DNA of 64,000 bases from Mucilaginibacter sp. CSA2-8R (GTDB lineage Bacteria; Bacteroidota; Bacteroidia; Sphingobacteriales; Sphingobacteriaceae), in the NCBI RefSeq assembly GCF_038806765.1, contig NZ_CP152389.1, positions 2,914,001 to 2,978,000 on the forward strand. Reading direction: 5' to 3'. Positions 34,624 through 42,110 of this stretch are shown here, piece by piece. The number at the start of each line of letters is the position of its first letter. Position 1 is the stretch's first letter. Both the position numbers and the translations under genes were made by a program. The notes under the pieces were generated by a model that did not search any database, was not told the origin of the DNA, and saw nothing but the letters and a program-made list of their open reading frames with translations.

Positions 34624-36261
34624 TTAGGCTATCGCACCATTTATTTTAAATACGTAAGCGATTGAACCCTGAGGCATTTCGGGCAGTTGGATGTTCAAGC
34701 CTTCAGTGGTTTGGGTAAACTCCAGCGGTGCATCGCTGCCCAGCAGGCTTACCCTTTGTACTTTGGGCACACTGTTTAAAGCCAGCTTTTTGATGAGTGC
34801 CTGTTTATTAACGGGCCAGTCCAGCATGGCGGCGTACAATACGTTGCCCTTTTTGGTAAACCTGAAATCGGCTGCGGTAAAGGGTTTGTTTTTACCCTCG
34901 TTAAAGCCCTGGGCACTCAGGGGGGCAGCGCCTTCAATAGTCGGGCCCTCACCAAAGACTGTCCAGGGACGGGTACCGTAAATGCTTTCGCTGTTGCGCT
35001 GCATCCAGGCAGCAATACCTTCAACTACAGCGCGTTCTTTATCGTCAATACTACCGTTGCCCCGCACCGGAATGTTGAGCATCAGGTTACCGTTCTTACT
35101 CACCACATCAAGCAGGGTGTGCACTACCGTTTTGGCGCTTTTATACTGGTTATTGTCATACAACGAGCGTTCGTAGTGCCAGTTGCCGATGCAGGTATCG
35201 GTTTGCCAAGGCTCGGGCTCAATGGCGTTACTTTGGCCGCGCTCGATATCCCAGATCATGCACTTGCGCTGCTGTTCATTCAGTATTTTGCCAAATAACA
35301 CGGCTTCGAGTTTGCCGTGGCGTTTAATGCTGGTATTATACATGTGGGCGGCAATGCGCAAACCGGCGTCGCTGATGGGCCACAACGGCAACACGGTATC
35401 ATCAAAGTAAATACCATCGGGTTCATATTTATCTAACAGCTCAATGGTACGTTTATAAAACTTTTCGCAATAAGCTTTAGTGGGTACCGACACACCGTTG
35501 CCCCAGGCCCACTGGCTATGTATCATACCGTTATCCTGGCTGTTTTTGCTCAAAGCATGGTCTTGTGCATATAGTTCCTGCGGATCTTCGCCTTCCCACC
35601 ATTTGCCGCTGCCATCTGCTGTGGCCAGTTTACCATCATAAGGCACGCCGGCCAGCGGACCACTTTTGTCGGCACGCTGGGCGGTTTCCATCCAGCTCCA
35701 GGCGTGGGCGGCATGTACGCTTACGGCAAAGCGCAGGTCGTTATTTTTGGCGGCCTTAGCCCACCCGGCAATCAAATCTTTTTTTGGTCCCATGCGCACC
35801 GAGTTCCATTTCTGGTACTTACTGTCCCACAGGTCCATGTTATCGTGGTGGTTGGCCAAGGCCATAAAGTATTTGGCACCGGCCTTTTTGTAAAGGCTCA
35901 CCAGCTCTTCAGGGTCCCATAGTTCGGCTTTCCACTCGTTTATTACATCTTTAAAACCAAATTTTGAGGGATGCCCATATTTTTCGACGTGATGCTTATA
36001 CTTACGGCCGCCCTCCATATACATTTCGCGGGCATACCAGTCGCCGTATTCGGGCTGGCATTGCGGCCCCCAGTGCGCCCACATCCCAAATTTTGCATCC
36101 CTGAACCACTCGGGTACCTCGTATTGAGCCAGCGAATCCCAGGTGGGTTTAAACCGACCTGCAGCGTAGGGGGCATTAAGCAATTGGCCGGCATAGCCTT
36201 TTGGCAGGTACATGGATGATAAACCGATGGCCATGCCTTTTAATAAACGTCTTCTGTCCAT
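34624..36261 (-). CDS. Alpha-L-fucosidase (GH29)
   Basis: This 545-aa protein has an N-terminal Tat-like signal (MDRRRLLKGMAIGLSS). Fucosidase motifs are KFGMWAHWGPQCQPE, ARKFMALANHHDNMDLWDS-like (KYFMALANHHDN), and PDGIYFDDTVLPLWP, where the first Asp of FDD is the probable nucleophile. A small C-terminal beta domain follows (NVLYAAMLDWP). It removes terminal alpha-fucose from glycans in the periplasm or outside. A second GH29 gene lies at 38234-39994 with similar order, and the two upstream regions share a motif (36417-36436 and 40061-40081). Confidence 0.9.
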   Translation of the reverse strand: MDRRRLLKGMAIGLSSMYLPKGYAGQLLNAPYAAGRFKPTWDSLAQYEVPEWFRDAKFGMWAHWGPQCQPEYGDWYAREMYMEGGRKYKHHVEKYGHPSKFGFKDVINEWKAELWDPEELVSLYKKAGAKYFMALANHHDNMDLWDSKYQKWNSVRMGPKKDLIAGWAKAAKNNDLRFAVSVHAAHAWSWMETAQRADKSGPLAGVPYDGKLATADGSGKWWEGEDPQELYAQDHALSKNSQDNGMIHSQWAWGNGVSVPTKAYCEKFYKRTIELLDKYEPDGIYFDDTVLPLWPISDAGLRIAAHMYNTSIKRHGKLEAVLFGKILNEQQRKCMIWDIERGQSNAIEPEPWQTDTCIGNWHYERSLYDNNQYKSAKTVVHTLLDVVSKNGNLMLNIPVRGNGSIDDKERAVVEGIAAWMQRNSESIYGTRPWTVFGEGPTIEGAAPLSAQGFNEGKNKPFTAADFRFTKKGNVLYAAMLDWPVNKQALIKKLALNSVPKVQRVSLLGSDAPLEFTQTTEGLNIQLPEMPQGSIAYVFKINGAIA

Positions 36262-36661
36262 ATAAATTAAGATGTAACCGCAACCAGGCGTATGTTTTAC
36301 AGCCGCTGCAACAATTTGGATATTTATAATTGGTTTATAAGCGTAGCAATCTGCAGTTGTGTAAAGCGAAAGTACTACGTGTTAAGTTGATAAACTATTA
36401 TAAAATAGACTATAAGTTGTACAAATCCGACCTATTGGCAATGAGAGAACTGAAGCCAAAGATTGAATGATAGTATGAGTAAGTTTTAAATGTGCCAATG
36501 AGCAAATTTGCAGCTGTGCATATAAGAAACAATAAGTAAGTCGCGAATTAGCAAACAAAACTAAGCATGCTATTATGTTGACGCCTATGCTAATTAAAAG
36601 AATCCAAACTATTTAAGAACCATCACCCCTATTTCGTGTTGATTAAGAAAAACTACAGCTT
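36262..36661. promoter_or_regulatory. Intergenic region with a motif shared by the two GH29 genes
   Basis: TTGTACAAATCCGACCTATT at 36417-36436 closely matches TTTGTAAAAATCCGACTATT at 40061-40080. On the coding (minus) strand both read AATAGGTCGGATTTGT or similar and lie 156 and 67 nt before the GH29 start codons. It may be a shared promoter or regulator site. The rest of the 400 nt also serves the divergent YtxH gene; no other feature is seen. Confidence 0.4.
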
Positions 36662-36913
36662 ATGAAAATTCCGTTTAAAAGTAATAACAACCAAGCACTG
36701 ATCATCACGGCAGTAACCTTGGTAACCGCAGCTGCTGTTGCACTGGCTTATTTATTCGCGACCGAATCGGGCAAAGAAACGCGCAAGCAATTAGAGGACG
36801 CAGTAGAAGAAGGCAGCGAACATGCTCAAGACTACCTGGAAGCCAAAACCCATCAACTAAAAAAGAAAAAGACCGATCTGCACGAGTTGGAAGACTTAGT
36901 GAAAGATCATTAA
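36662..36913 (+). CDS. YtxH-like small membrane protein
   Basis: This 83-aa protein has one membrane helix near the N-terminus (ALIITAVTLVTAAAVALAYLF) followed by a charged helical tail (SGKETRKQLEDAVEEGSEHA ... LKKKKTDLHELEDL), as in YtxH/general-stress proteins that are abundant in stressed Bacteroidota. It would be inner-membrane bound. A strong bidirectional terminator follows, shared with the convergent DnaJ-KTSC gene. Confidence 0.75.
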   Translation: MKIPFKSNNNQALIITAVTLVTAAAVALAYLFATESGKETRKQLEDAVEEGSEHAQDYLEAKTHQLKKKKTDLHELEDLVKDH

Positions 36914-36930
36914 TAAAAAATTTTTAAGCA

Positions 36931-36978
36931 AAAAAAAGCGCTCAATAAACTTGATAATAGTTTATTGGGCGCTTTTTA
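36931..36978. terminator. Bidirectional terminator
   Basis: AAAAAGCGC-CAATAAACT and AGTTTATTG-GCGCTTTTT form a long stem with one bulged base on each arm and a 7-nt loop (TGATAAT). A-runs and T-runs flank it on both sides, so it can stop both convergent genes. Confidence 0.8.
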
Positions 36979-37005
36979 AGTTATAAGCGTACGCTTTTTG
37001 ACTAT

Positions 37006-37452
37006 TTATGCCGTAGCAACCAACCTGCTGGTGCTTCTGTATAAATAGTCACTAAAAATATGTCTGCGGGCAAATCTGCCCGGCGAGTCGGCATTAATAA
37101 ATTTAACATATACCGCTTTAGGCACATCAAAATACTCGTAGGTATTGCCGTCGGTAAAGTTTACGGTAAGCACCTGGCGCTGATAGTCAAAATCTTCGAT
37201 GGCAGCAGTGGTAGTTGTTAAAGTATAATCAGAAAAGGTTTGAGCCCGCGTTTCGGGTGCAATGCTTACTAAAAAATGATAAGCCTCAATCACCGTCTTA
37301 CTTTTTTCTTCGGCTTCTAATTTGGCGGCATCATCCTGAAAGCGGTCGGGGTGCCAGGTTTTCATCAGGCCGCGGTAAACAGATTTTAATTCCTGCAAGT
37401 CCGCATCTTTGGTTACATTTAACAGTTTGCGGTAATCAACAATCTTTTTCAT
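37006..37452 (-). CDS. J-domain plus KTSC-domain protein
   Basis: This 148-aa protein has an N-terminal J domain: DYRKLLNVTKDADLQELKSVYRGLMKTWHPDRFQDD, with the HPD motif that stimulates Hsp70 ATPase. Residues ~85-140 form a KTSC domain (IEDFDYQRQVLTVNFTDGNTYEYFDVPKAVYVKFINADSPGRFARRHI), which is found in lysyl-tRNA-synthetase-like and stress contexts. The combination suggests a DnaK co-chaperone with a specific binding partner. It is located directly beside the tRNA cluster, which is notable but may be chance. Confidence 0.85.
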   Translation of the reverse strand: MKKIVDYRKLLNVTKDADLQELKSVYRGLMKTWHPDRFQDDAAKLEAEEKSKTVIEAYHFLVSIAPETRAQTFSDYTLTTTTAAIEDFDYQRQVLTVNFTDGNTYEYFDVPKAVYVKFINADSPGRFARRHIFSDYLYRSTSRLVATA

Positions 37453-37697
37453 TACTTAAGTTCTTTCTTTTATAAGGCAGAAAGCAGTAACATTAACCCC
37501 CTCCGCAAAACGAGGGCAAAGGTACAGATTATCAGCGAGTTTTCATAAGGCGGTCTGAATGATATTGGACGGGGCTATTATGCAACTTCACAAAATATAT
37601 TATTTAATATTATTTTAATAATAATACAGCATCCCCTACCCGCCTTAAAGCGACCAACAACGCTGCACCTGTAGATGCATCAAACTACTAAAAAGTT

Positions 37698-37765
37698 TTC
37701 CTGCATGGATTCGAACCACGATTTTCTGAACCAAAATCAGACGTGCTACCGTTGCACCACAGGAA
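37698..37765 (-). tRNA. tRNA-Gln (UUG)-like, compact
   Basis: The minus-strand cloverleaf is complete: 7-bp acceptor (TTCCTGT/GCAGGAA with one G-U), short D-arm (TGC/GCA), anticodon stem TCTGA/TCAGA with loop TTTTGGT (anticodon TTG), and T-arm CGTGG-TTCGAAT-CCATG. At 68 nt it is shorter than the usual 71-76. No CCA is encoded. A T5 run follows and may end transcription. Last of four tRNAs in the array. Confidence 0.8.
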
Positions 37766-37775
37766 ATTATAAAGC

Positions 37776-37851
37776 GGTCGATGCAAGACTCGAACTTGCG
37801 ACCAGTTCCCATTAGACAGGGAATCCCTATTACCAACTCAGGCAATCGGCC
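37776..37851 (-). tRNA. tRNA-like gene with an 8-nt anticodon loop (CUA or UCU)
   Basis: Acceptor GGCCGAT/ATCGACC has a C3-A70 mismatch. D-arm (CCT/AGG) and T-arm (GCAAG-TTCGAGT-CTTGC) are normal. The anticodon stem TTCCC/GGGAA closes a loop of eight bases, TGTCTAAT, one more than standard. If U33 is kept, the anticodon reads CUA (amber). If counted from the 5' side it reads UCU (Arg) but then has G at position 33. Either reading is abnormal. It may be a suppressor or frameshifting tRNA, or a decaying gene. Confidence 0.6.
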
Positions 37852-37859
37852 TAACTTGT

Positions 37860-37932
37860 AGAACGTAAAGGACTTGAACCTTTAACCATCACCGTATAAG
37901 GGTGCCGCTCTCACCAATTGAGCTAACGTTCC
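37860..37932 (-). tRNA. tRNA-Ile (UAU)-like
   Basis: Acceptor GGAACGT/ACGTTCT (first pair G-U), D-arm GCTC/GAGC, anticodon stem with CACC/GGTG core and loop CTTATAC (anticodon TAT), T-arm AAAGG-TTCAAGT-CCTTT. Most bacteria read AUA with a modified CAU anticodon; a UAU anticodon tRNA is uncommon and typical of a minority of genomes and of phages. The fifth anticodon-stem pair is a G-A mismatch. Confidence 0.7.
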
Positions 37933-37947
37933 GGCTATAAAAAAGTT

Positions 37948-38018
37948 GGGTAACCCGGACTTGAACCGGGAGCCTACACATCCCAAATGTGGTAATCTGA
38001 CCAATTGATATACTACCC
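37948..38018 (-). tRNA. tRNA-Pro (UGG)-like
   Basis: Acceptor GGGTAGT/GTTACCC, weak D-arm (ATC/GAT), anticodon stem CACA/TGTG with loop TTTGGGA (anticodon TGG), T-arm CCCGG-TTCAAGT-CCGGG. The first pair is G1-C72, whereas bacterial proline tRNAs normally have C1-G72, an identity element for ProRS. It is the first tRNA of the array and starts 18 nt after a terminator-like hairpin. Confidence 0.7.
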
Positions 38019-38036
38019 TGAAAATGCCCTGAAAAC

Positions 38037-38070
38037 AAAAAATCCCCTTAGACTGACCTAAGAGGATTTT
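38037..38070 (-). terminator. Terminator or attenuator hairpin just before the tRNA array
   Basis: On the minus strand, AAAATCCTCTTAG (38070-38058) pairs with CTAAGGGGATTTT (38051-38039) with one mismatch and a 6-nt loop, then ends in a run of six T (38042-38037). The tRNA-Pro begins at 38018, leaving no room for a promoter between them, so the array would have to be transcribed by read-through. Confidence 0.6.
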
Positions 38071-38105
38071 GAATATCTTGCTATGTTACGTCAATACATA
38101 TCCAT

Positions 38106-38159
38106 TCACCTCTGATAGATCAGTTGCGGCAATTGTATCTGTATTGTTGTTGTTTTCAT
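38106..38159 (-). CDS. Possible 17-codon leader peptide upstream of the tRNA array
   Basis: ATG at 38159 to TGA at 38106 encodes MKTTTIQIQLPQLIYQR. The codons ATA (2), CAA (2), CAG (2), CCG and AGG would be read by the Ile-UAU, Gln-UUG, Pro-UGG and (if Arg) UCU tRNAs that follow. It lies 36 nt before the terminator-like hairpin. A 6-bp hairpin (GGTATT/AATACC, 38171-38187) precedes it. No strong ribosome-binding site is seen, and the length could arise by chance. Confidence 0.3.
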   Translation of the reverse strand: MKTTTIQIQLPQLIYQR

Positions 38160-38233
38160 GATGCAATAATAGGTATTATTTTAATACCAACAAATATTTT
38201 TTATAATTTATTTAAAATAATTAGCTCGCGCAT

Positions 38234-39994
38234 TTAATCTACTTTAAAAACAACCGATGTTGCATACGGCATTGATGCAGGGCAGGTAACAATCAATGCA
38301 TCGCCCGATTGCTGCCAATCAAGTTTACCCTCGTAACCAAGCAGGCTAACACTTTTAACCGGCTGGCTTAAGCGCTTTGCATCAGCACCTAACGATTGGA
38401 TGGTAACTTTAGCTCCGGCTTTGGGTACTACCATACTTAACACGTAAAGCGATTTATTTTTGCCAACCGTAAACCTAAAATCCTGCTCGTTAAATTTAAA
38501 GTTTGCCTGGCTTTTACCCAGTTTACCGCCCGGTAACATTTTTAGCTTACCGTTTACCTGCTCGCCCTCGCCGGGTATTACCCAGGCGTGGCTGCCGTAC
38601 ACCGCCTCGCCGTTGCGGCGCATCCAGACGCCAACTTCTTTCAGCATTTTCTGGCTTTCGGAGTTTAGCGAACCATCCGGCAGTAACGATATGCATATAC
38701 AGGCATTGCCGTCGCGGGCAATGGCTTCGGTAATGTATTTAATCATCATGCCCGAGTCGTAGGTAAAGCCCGGCTCGTAAAACCAATCGCCCACCGGTAC
38801 CTCGGCAATCCAGGGCTGATCGGTTTTTATTTTTTCGGGGATGCCAAACTCCTCGGTAGTTACCGTGCCATTAGTTTTATCCCTGAATTTTACTACGCTA
38901 AAGGTATTTACCTTACCCCGGCGCGTTAGGGTACGATTGTAAAAGTCGGCAATAACCCGCTGCATCGCATCAGCCTTGTAGCCCGTACCGGTACCATTAC
39001 CTGTAAATGGCCCTTGCACTGTACCATCGGTATAAATAAAATCGGGGTCGTAATGCTGCACCACGTCTTCCATACGCATGGCCCAGTTGGTGGCGTACCA
39101 CTTGGCATATTGCAGGTGGTTAGAGAAAATGCCAGGTGCCGGAGGCGACCACGCCGACCGGGCGGCAGACTCAACGCCTTTATATTCGCGCAAATCGACG
39201 CCATATAATAATCTTGGATCCAGCCCCTGCCACCATTTGCCTTTGCCGTCTTGCAGGGTCAGATTACCATCATAAGGTTTGCCCTTGTATGCACCGGATG
39301 TGTCGCTGCCGAAAGCGGTTTGCCACCACCACCAGGTATACTCGTGGTGAAATGTAACTCCAAACCTAATACCCTCAGCACGTGAGGCCTTTGCCCATTC
39401 ACCAATAATATCACGTTTAGGCCCTACGTTCATGGAGTTCCATGGCTGGTATTTGGAGTTCCACATATCATAATTATCATGATGAACACCTTGTATCATC
39501 AAGAAACGGGCACCTGCATCTTTATAGATTTTTGCCAGTTTTTTAGGGTCAAGCAAGTTTGGTTTCCAATTATGCAGTACCTCCATGTAACCGGCTTTGG
39601 AGGGATGTCCGTATTTTTTGACGTGATTGGCATATGCCTTAGTGCCTTGAACATACATGCGCCGTGCGTACCAGTCGCCGCTCTCGCCCGAAGCCTGCGG
39701 ACCAAAATGCACCCAGATACCAAACTTGGCATCGCGCAGCCATTGTGGTTCACCAGGGTAATTCTTTTCGATAGATGCCCAGGTGGGTTCAAAAGGCCCC
39801 TTAGCCACCGGAACATCCAGCTTAACCTCATTAAAAGTGTCGGCATCGCCCAAGGGCACACTATTTAACGGTAACTTTTTAGCGCCGGCCGGCAAGGGTG
39901 CATGCTGCGAACTAATAGTTTTTTTTGCATGCTGGGCATAACTGCTTGTAGCCAACAACCCCGTTAATAGAAAAACCGGAAGCGATTTTCTCAT
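38234..39994 (-). CDS. Alpha-L-fucosidase (GH29)
   Basis: This 586-aa secreted protein begins at the ATG at 39994 (MRKSLPVFLLTGLLATSSYAQ, a clear Sec signal); the longer frame adds 18 residues that break the signal pattern. Fucosidase motifs are KFGIWVHFGPQASGE, MIQGVHHDNYDMWNS, RFGVTFHHEYTWW and PDFIYTDGTVQGPF, the Asp of YTDG being the likely nucleophile. A C-terminal beta domain follows. It is related to the 34624-36261 enzyme in motif order but clearly diverged, so the two probably differ in linkage preference. Confidence 0.9.
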   Translation of the reverse strand: MRKSLPVFLLTGLLATSSYAQHAKKTISSQHAPLPAGAKKLPLNSVPLGDADTFNEVKLDVPVAKGPFEPTWASIEKNYPGEPQWLRDAKFGIWVHFGPQASGESGDWYARRMYVQGTKAYANHVKKYGHPSKAGYMEVLHNWKPNLLDPKKLAKIYKDAGARFLMIQGVHHDNYDMWNSKYQPWNSMNVGPKRDIIGEWAKASRAEGIRFGVTFHHEYTWWWWQTAFGSDTSGAYKGKPYDGNLTLQDGKGKWWQGLDPRLLYGVDLREYKGVESAARSAWSPPAPGIFSNHLQYAKWYATNWAMRMEDVVQHYDPDFIYTDGTVQGPFTGNGTGTGYKADAMQRVIADFYNRTLTRRGKVNTFSVVKFRDKTNGTVTTEEFGIPEKIKTDQPWIAEVPVGDWFYEPGFTYDSGMMIKYITEAIARDGNACICISLLPDGSLNSESQKMLKEVGVWMRRNGEAVYGSHAWVIPGEGEQVNGKLKMLPGGKLGKSQANFKFNEQDFRFTVGKNKSLYVLSMVVPKAGAKVTIQSLGADAKRLSQPVKSVSLLGYEGKLDWQQSGDALIVTCPASMPYATSVVFKVD

Positions 39995-40225
39995 GGTTTT
40001 ATTTGAAATAAGAAATAGTGAATGGTTGCCGGCAAAAATATAGGACATAACCTTACTAAATTTGTAAAAATCCGACTATTATTTGTAATAACTTAAAATT
40101 GCATACACGAGTTCTTAACGTCTGCGTGTGCATATCAAGCTCACAAAGCATTGATTTTTAGTTGTATCTGCCAGTGTCATTTTGTTTCGGCATAAACTCC
40201 TCAAAAAAATTTGAAAATATTTTTT

Positions 40226-40263
40226 ACTGCGCAAATAGGCTGCGCACTGGCCTCCAACCTTTG
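40226..40263 (+). promoter_or_regulatory. Ro60-gene operator and promoter: paired CTGCGCA boxes and -7 element
   Basis: CTGCGCA at 40227-40233 and 40240-40246, separated by AATAGG. ACCTTTG ends at 40263 as the -7 element, 23 nt after the first base of the second box. This is the same geometry as at rtcB (14303-14340), and the block TTTTTYACTGCGCAAATA is shared. It lies inside a frame extension upstream of the chosen start, which supports the ATG at 40294. Confidence 0.75.
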
Positions 40264-40293
40264 TATCAACAAAACGAAAAAGGGAGGTTTGTG

Positions 40294-41886
40294 ATGAAAT
40301 TCAACCTGTTTACCAAAACAACAAATACAGCACCGCAGATAACTAACCATGAAGGCGCGCCGGCTTATGCCCTATCGCCCGAAATAGAATTGTATACTAC
40401 CGTGGTTATTTGGTCGCTCAACGATTCGTTTTACGAAAAAGACGAGACCCGGTTGCTGCGACTGCGCGAGCTGATTGTTAAATGTAACCCGGTATTTGTA
40501 GGTAAGCTTGCCGTTTATGCCCGTACCAAAATGTACATGCGCTCGGTACCGCTGGTGCTGGTAACCGAACTGGCCCGCATACACCGCGGCGATGATTTGG
40601 TAGCCCGTGTAACCGACCAGGTGATAAACCGTGCTGACGAGATTACCGAGCTGCTGGCCTGCTATACGCTGCTTAATGAGCGGAAGGGCACAAAAAAACT
40701 GAATCGACTGAGCAAGCAGTTGCAAAAAGGCTTGTCGGTTGCGTTTAACAAGTTTGATGAGTACCAGTTTGCTAAATACAACCGCCCGGCCGATATTAAA
40801 CTACGTGATGCCTTGTTTTTGGTGCATCCGAAAGCTAAAGACGAATTGCAGCAGTTGCTGTTTAATAAAATAGCTGCCGATACACTACAAACACCTTATA
40901 CCTGGGAAACCGAACTATCGGCCCTGGGCAGGTTAAACTTTGACAGCGACGAGGCCAAAGCAGCTGCTTTTAAAGCCAAGTGGGAAGAACTGATTGACAG
41001 CAACAAACTGGGCTACATGGCTATGTTACGCAACCTGCGTAATATGCAGCAGGCAGGTATATCGTACCAGCACATCGAAAAGGTTTGCAACTTTTTATCG
41101 TCGCCGGCGCAGGTAGCCAAAGCAAAGCAGTTTCCGTTAAGGTTTTTGTCGGCCTACCGCGAAATGCTGAATATGCAAACACCTTCAGCAGCACGCGGAA
41201 TTTTGCAAAAGGTAGCCGGAGCGCTGTTAAGTGGTAACCAAGGCTACACCGGCCGGATTTTGCAGGCGCTTGAACAGGCGGTACAAGCCAGCGCGGCCAA
41301 CATCAAAGGTTTTGATTACAATACCCGTGTGTTGCTGGCCTGCGACGTGTCGGGTTCTATGCAGAAGCCGGTATCTGCAAAATCAAAAGTGCTGTTGTAT
41401 GATGTGGGCTTGATGCTGGCCATGCTGCTGCAATCGCGCTGTAAAAATGTGCAGGTGGGTATGTTTGGCGATACCTGGGAAACCATTGCTGTACCTAACC
41501 AAAACATCCTGGCCAACGTGCAGGAGTTTTATCGCCGCGAGGGCGAAGTGGGTTATGCCACCAACGGTTACCTGGTTGTAAAAGACCTGCTTTACCGCCG
41601 CGTTGTGATGGATAAAGTGATGCTGTTTACCGACGGCCAGTTATGGAACAATACCGGCCACGAAAGCGAAAACATCCAGACACTTTGGCTGCAATACAAA
41701 AACCAGGTTGCAACCGGTGCAAAACTGTACCTGTTTGATTTACAATGCTACGGCCAGACACCACTGCGGATAGCACAAAACGGCGTTTACCTGCTGTCGG
41801 GCTGGAGCGACAAAATATTTGAGGTACTGGATGCGCTCGACCGCGGCAGTACCGCCGTTAGCGAAATAGATAATGTAGAACTTTAG
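40294..41886 (+). CDS. rsr: TROVE-domain protein, bacterial Ro60 orthologue (Rsr)
   Basis: This 530-aa protein has an N-terminal TROVE ring of helical repeats (YALSPEIELYTTVVIWSLNDS ... RLRELIVKCNPVFVGKLAVYARTKMYMRSVPLVLVTELA) and a C-terminal von Willebrand A domain with a MIDAS metal site: DVSGSM (Asp351), Thr in GYATNGYL and Asp447 in LFTDGQLW. Ro proteins bind Y RNAs on the outside of the ring and misfolded RNA ends in the cavity, and in bacteria they pair with PNPase for RNA decay. AGGGAGG precedes the ATG at 40294. Five Y-like RNAs follow on the same strand, and the promoter is shared with rtcB. Confidence 0.95.
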   Translation: MKFNLFTKTTNTAPQITNHEGAPAYALSPEIELYTTVVIWSLNDSFYEKDETRLLRLRELIVKCNPVFVGKLAVYARTKMYMRSVPLVLVTELARIHRGDDLVARVTDQVINRADEITELLACYTLLNERKGTKKLNRLSKQLQKGLSVAFNKFDEYQFAKYNRPADIKLRDALFLVHPKAKDELQQLLFNKIAADTLQTPYTWETELSALGRLNFDSDEAKAAAFKAKWEELIDSNKLGYMAMLRNLRNMQQAGISYQHIEKVCNFLSSPAQVAKAKQFPLRFLSAYREMLNMQTPSAARGILQKVAGALLSGNQGYTGRILQALEQAVQASAANIKGFDYNTRVLLACDVSGSMQKPVSAKSKVLLYDVGLMLAMLLQSRCKNVQVGMFGDTWETIAVPNQNILANVQEFYRREGEVGYATNGYLVVKDLLYRRVVMDKVMLFTDGQLWNNTGHESENIQTLWLQYKNQVATGAKLYLFDLQCYGQTPLRIAQNGVYLLSGWSDKIFEVLDALDRGSTAVSEIDNVEL

Positions 41887-41891
41887 TAGAT

Positions 41892-41988
41892 GTGCGAATG
41901 GAAGCCAATGAGCGATTGAGTGAGTTGTGAATGAGTGAGTTATGAGACAGCATATATGTGAATAATTCGCTCATTCACTCATTGACCT
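41892..41988. repeat. ATGAGTGA / TCACTCAT tract before the first Y-like RNA
   Basis: GCCAATGAGCGATTGAGTGA and related words at the left are mirrored by TTCGCTCATTCACTCATTG at 41966-41984, forming a long imperfect hairpin between the Ro60 stop codon and the first Y-like RNA. It may end the mRNA. Confidence 0.55.
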
Positions 41989-41989
41989 T

Positions 41990-42109
41990 AAAGATGCCGT
42001 AGAAGCGGGTTACTTCGCGCTGGAGGGGGTGGGCAGTGCAGTGCAAGCTGTGCTGTGGGTTCGAGTCCCAATTGCGTTCCCCCAACCCGGGTCGATTGTT
42101 GCTCTTTTT
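41990..42109 (+). ncRNA. Y-like RNA 1, with a T-arm-like module
   Basis: Outer stem AAAGA (41990-41994) / TCTTT (42103-42107); internal loop TGCCGT / TTGTTGC; inner stem CGGGTT (42006-42011) / AACCCG (42084-42089); then ACTTCG. Next to it GGGGG (42025-42029) pairs with CCCCC (42079-42083), enclosing an 8-bp hairpin (CAGTGCAG/CTGTGCTG) and a tRNA T-arm mimic TGGG-TTCGAGT-CCCA (42056-42070). It ends in TTTTT. In family terms this fits a Y-RNA stem bearing a tRNA-like head; the 3' end marks are inferred. Confidence 0.7.
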
Positions 42110-42110
42110 G

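Noticed and set aside
27579..36261. Complete polysaccharide utilisation locus
   Set aside because: No SusC/SusD pair, no regulator and no transporter lie among the GH97, GH43 and GH29 genes; only a group of enzymes is visible.
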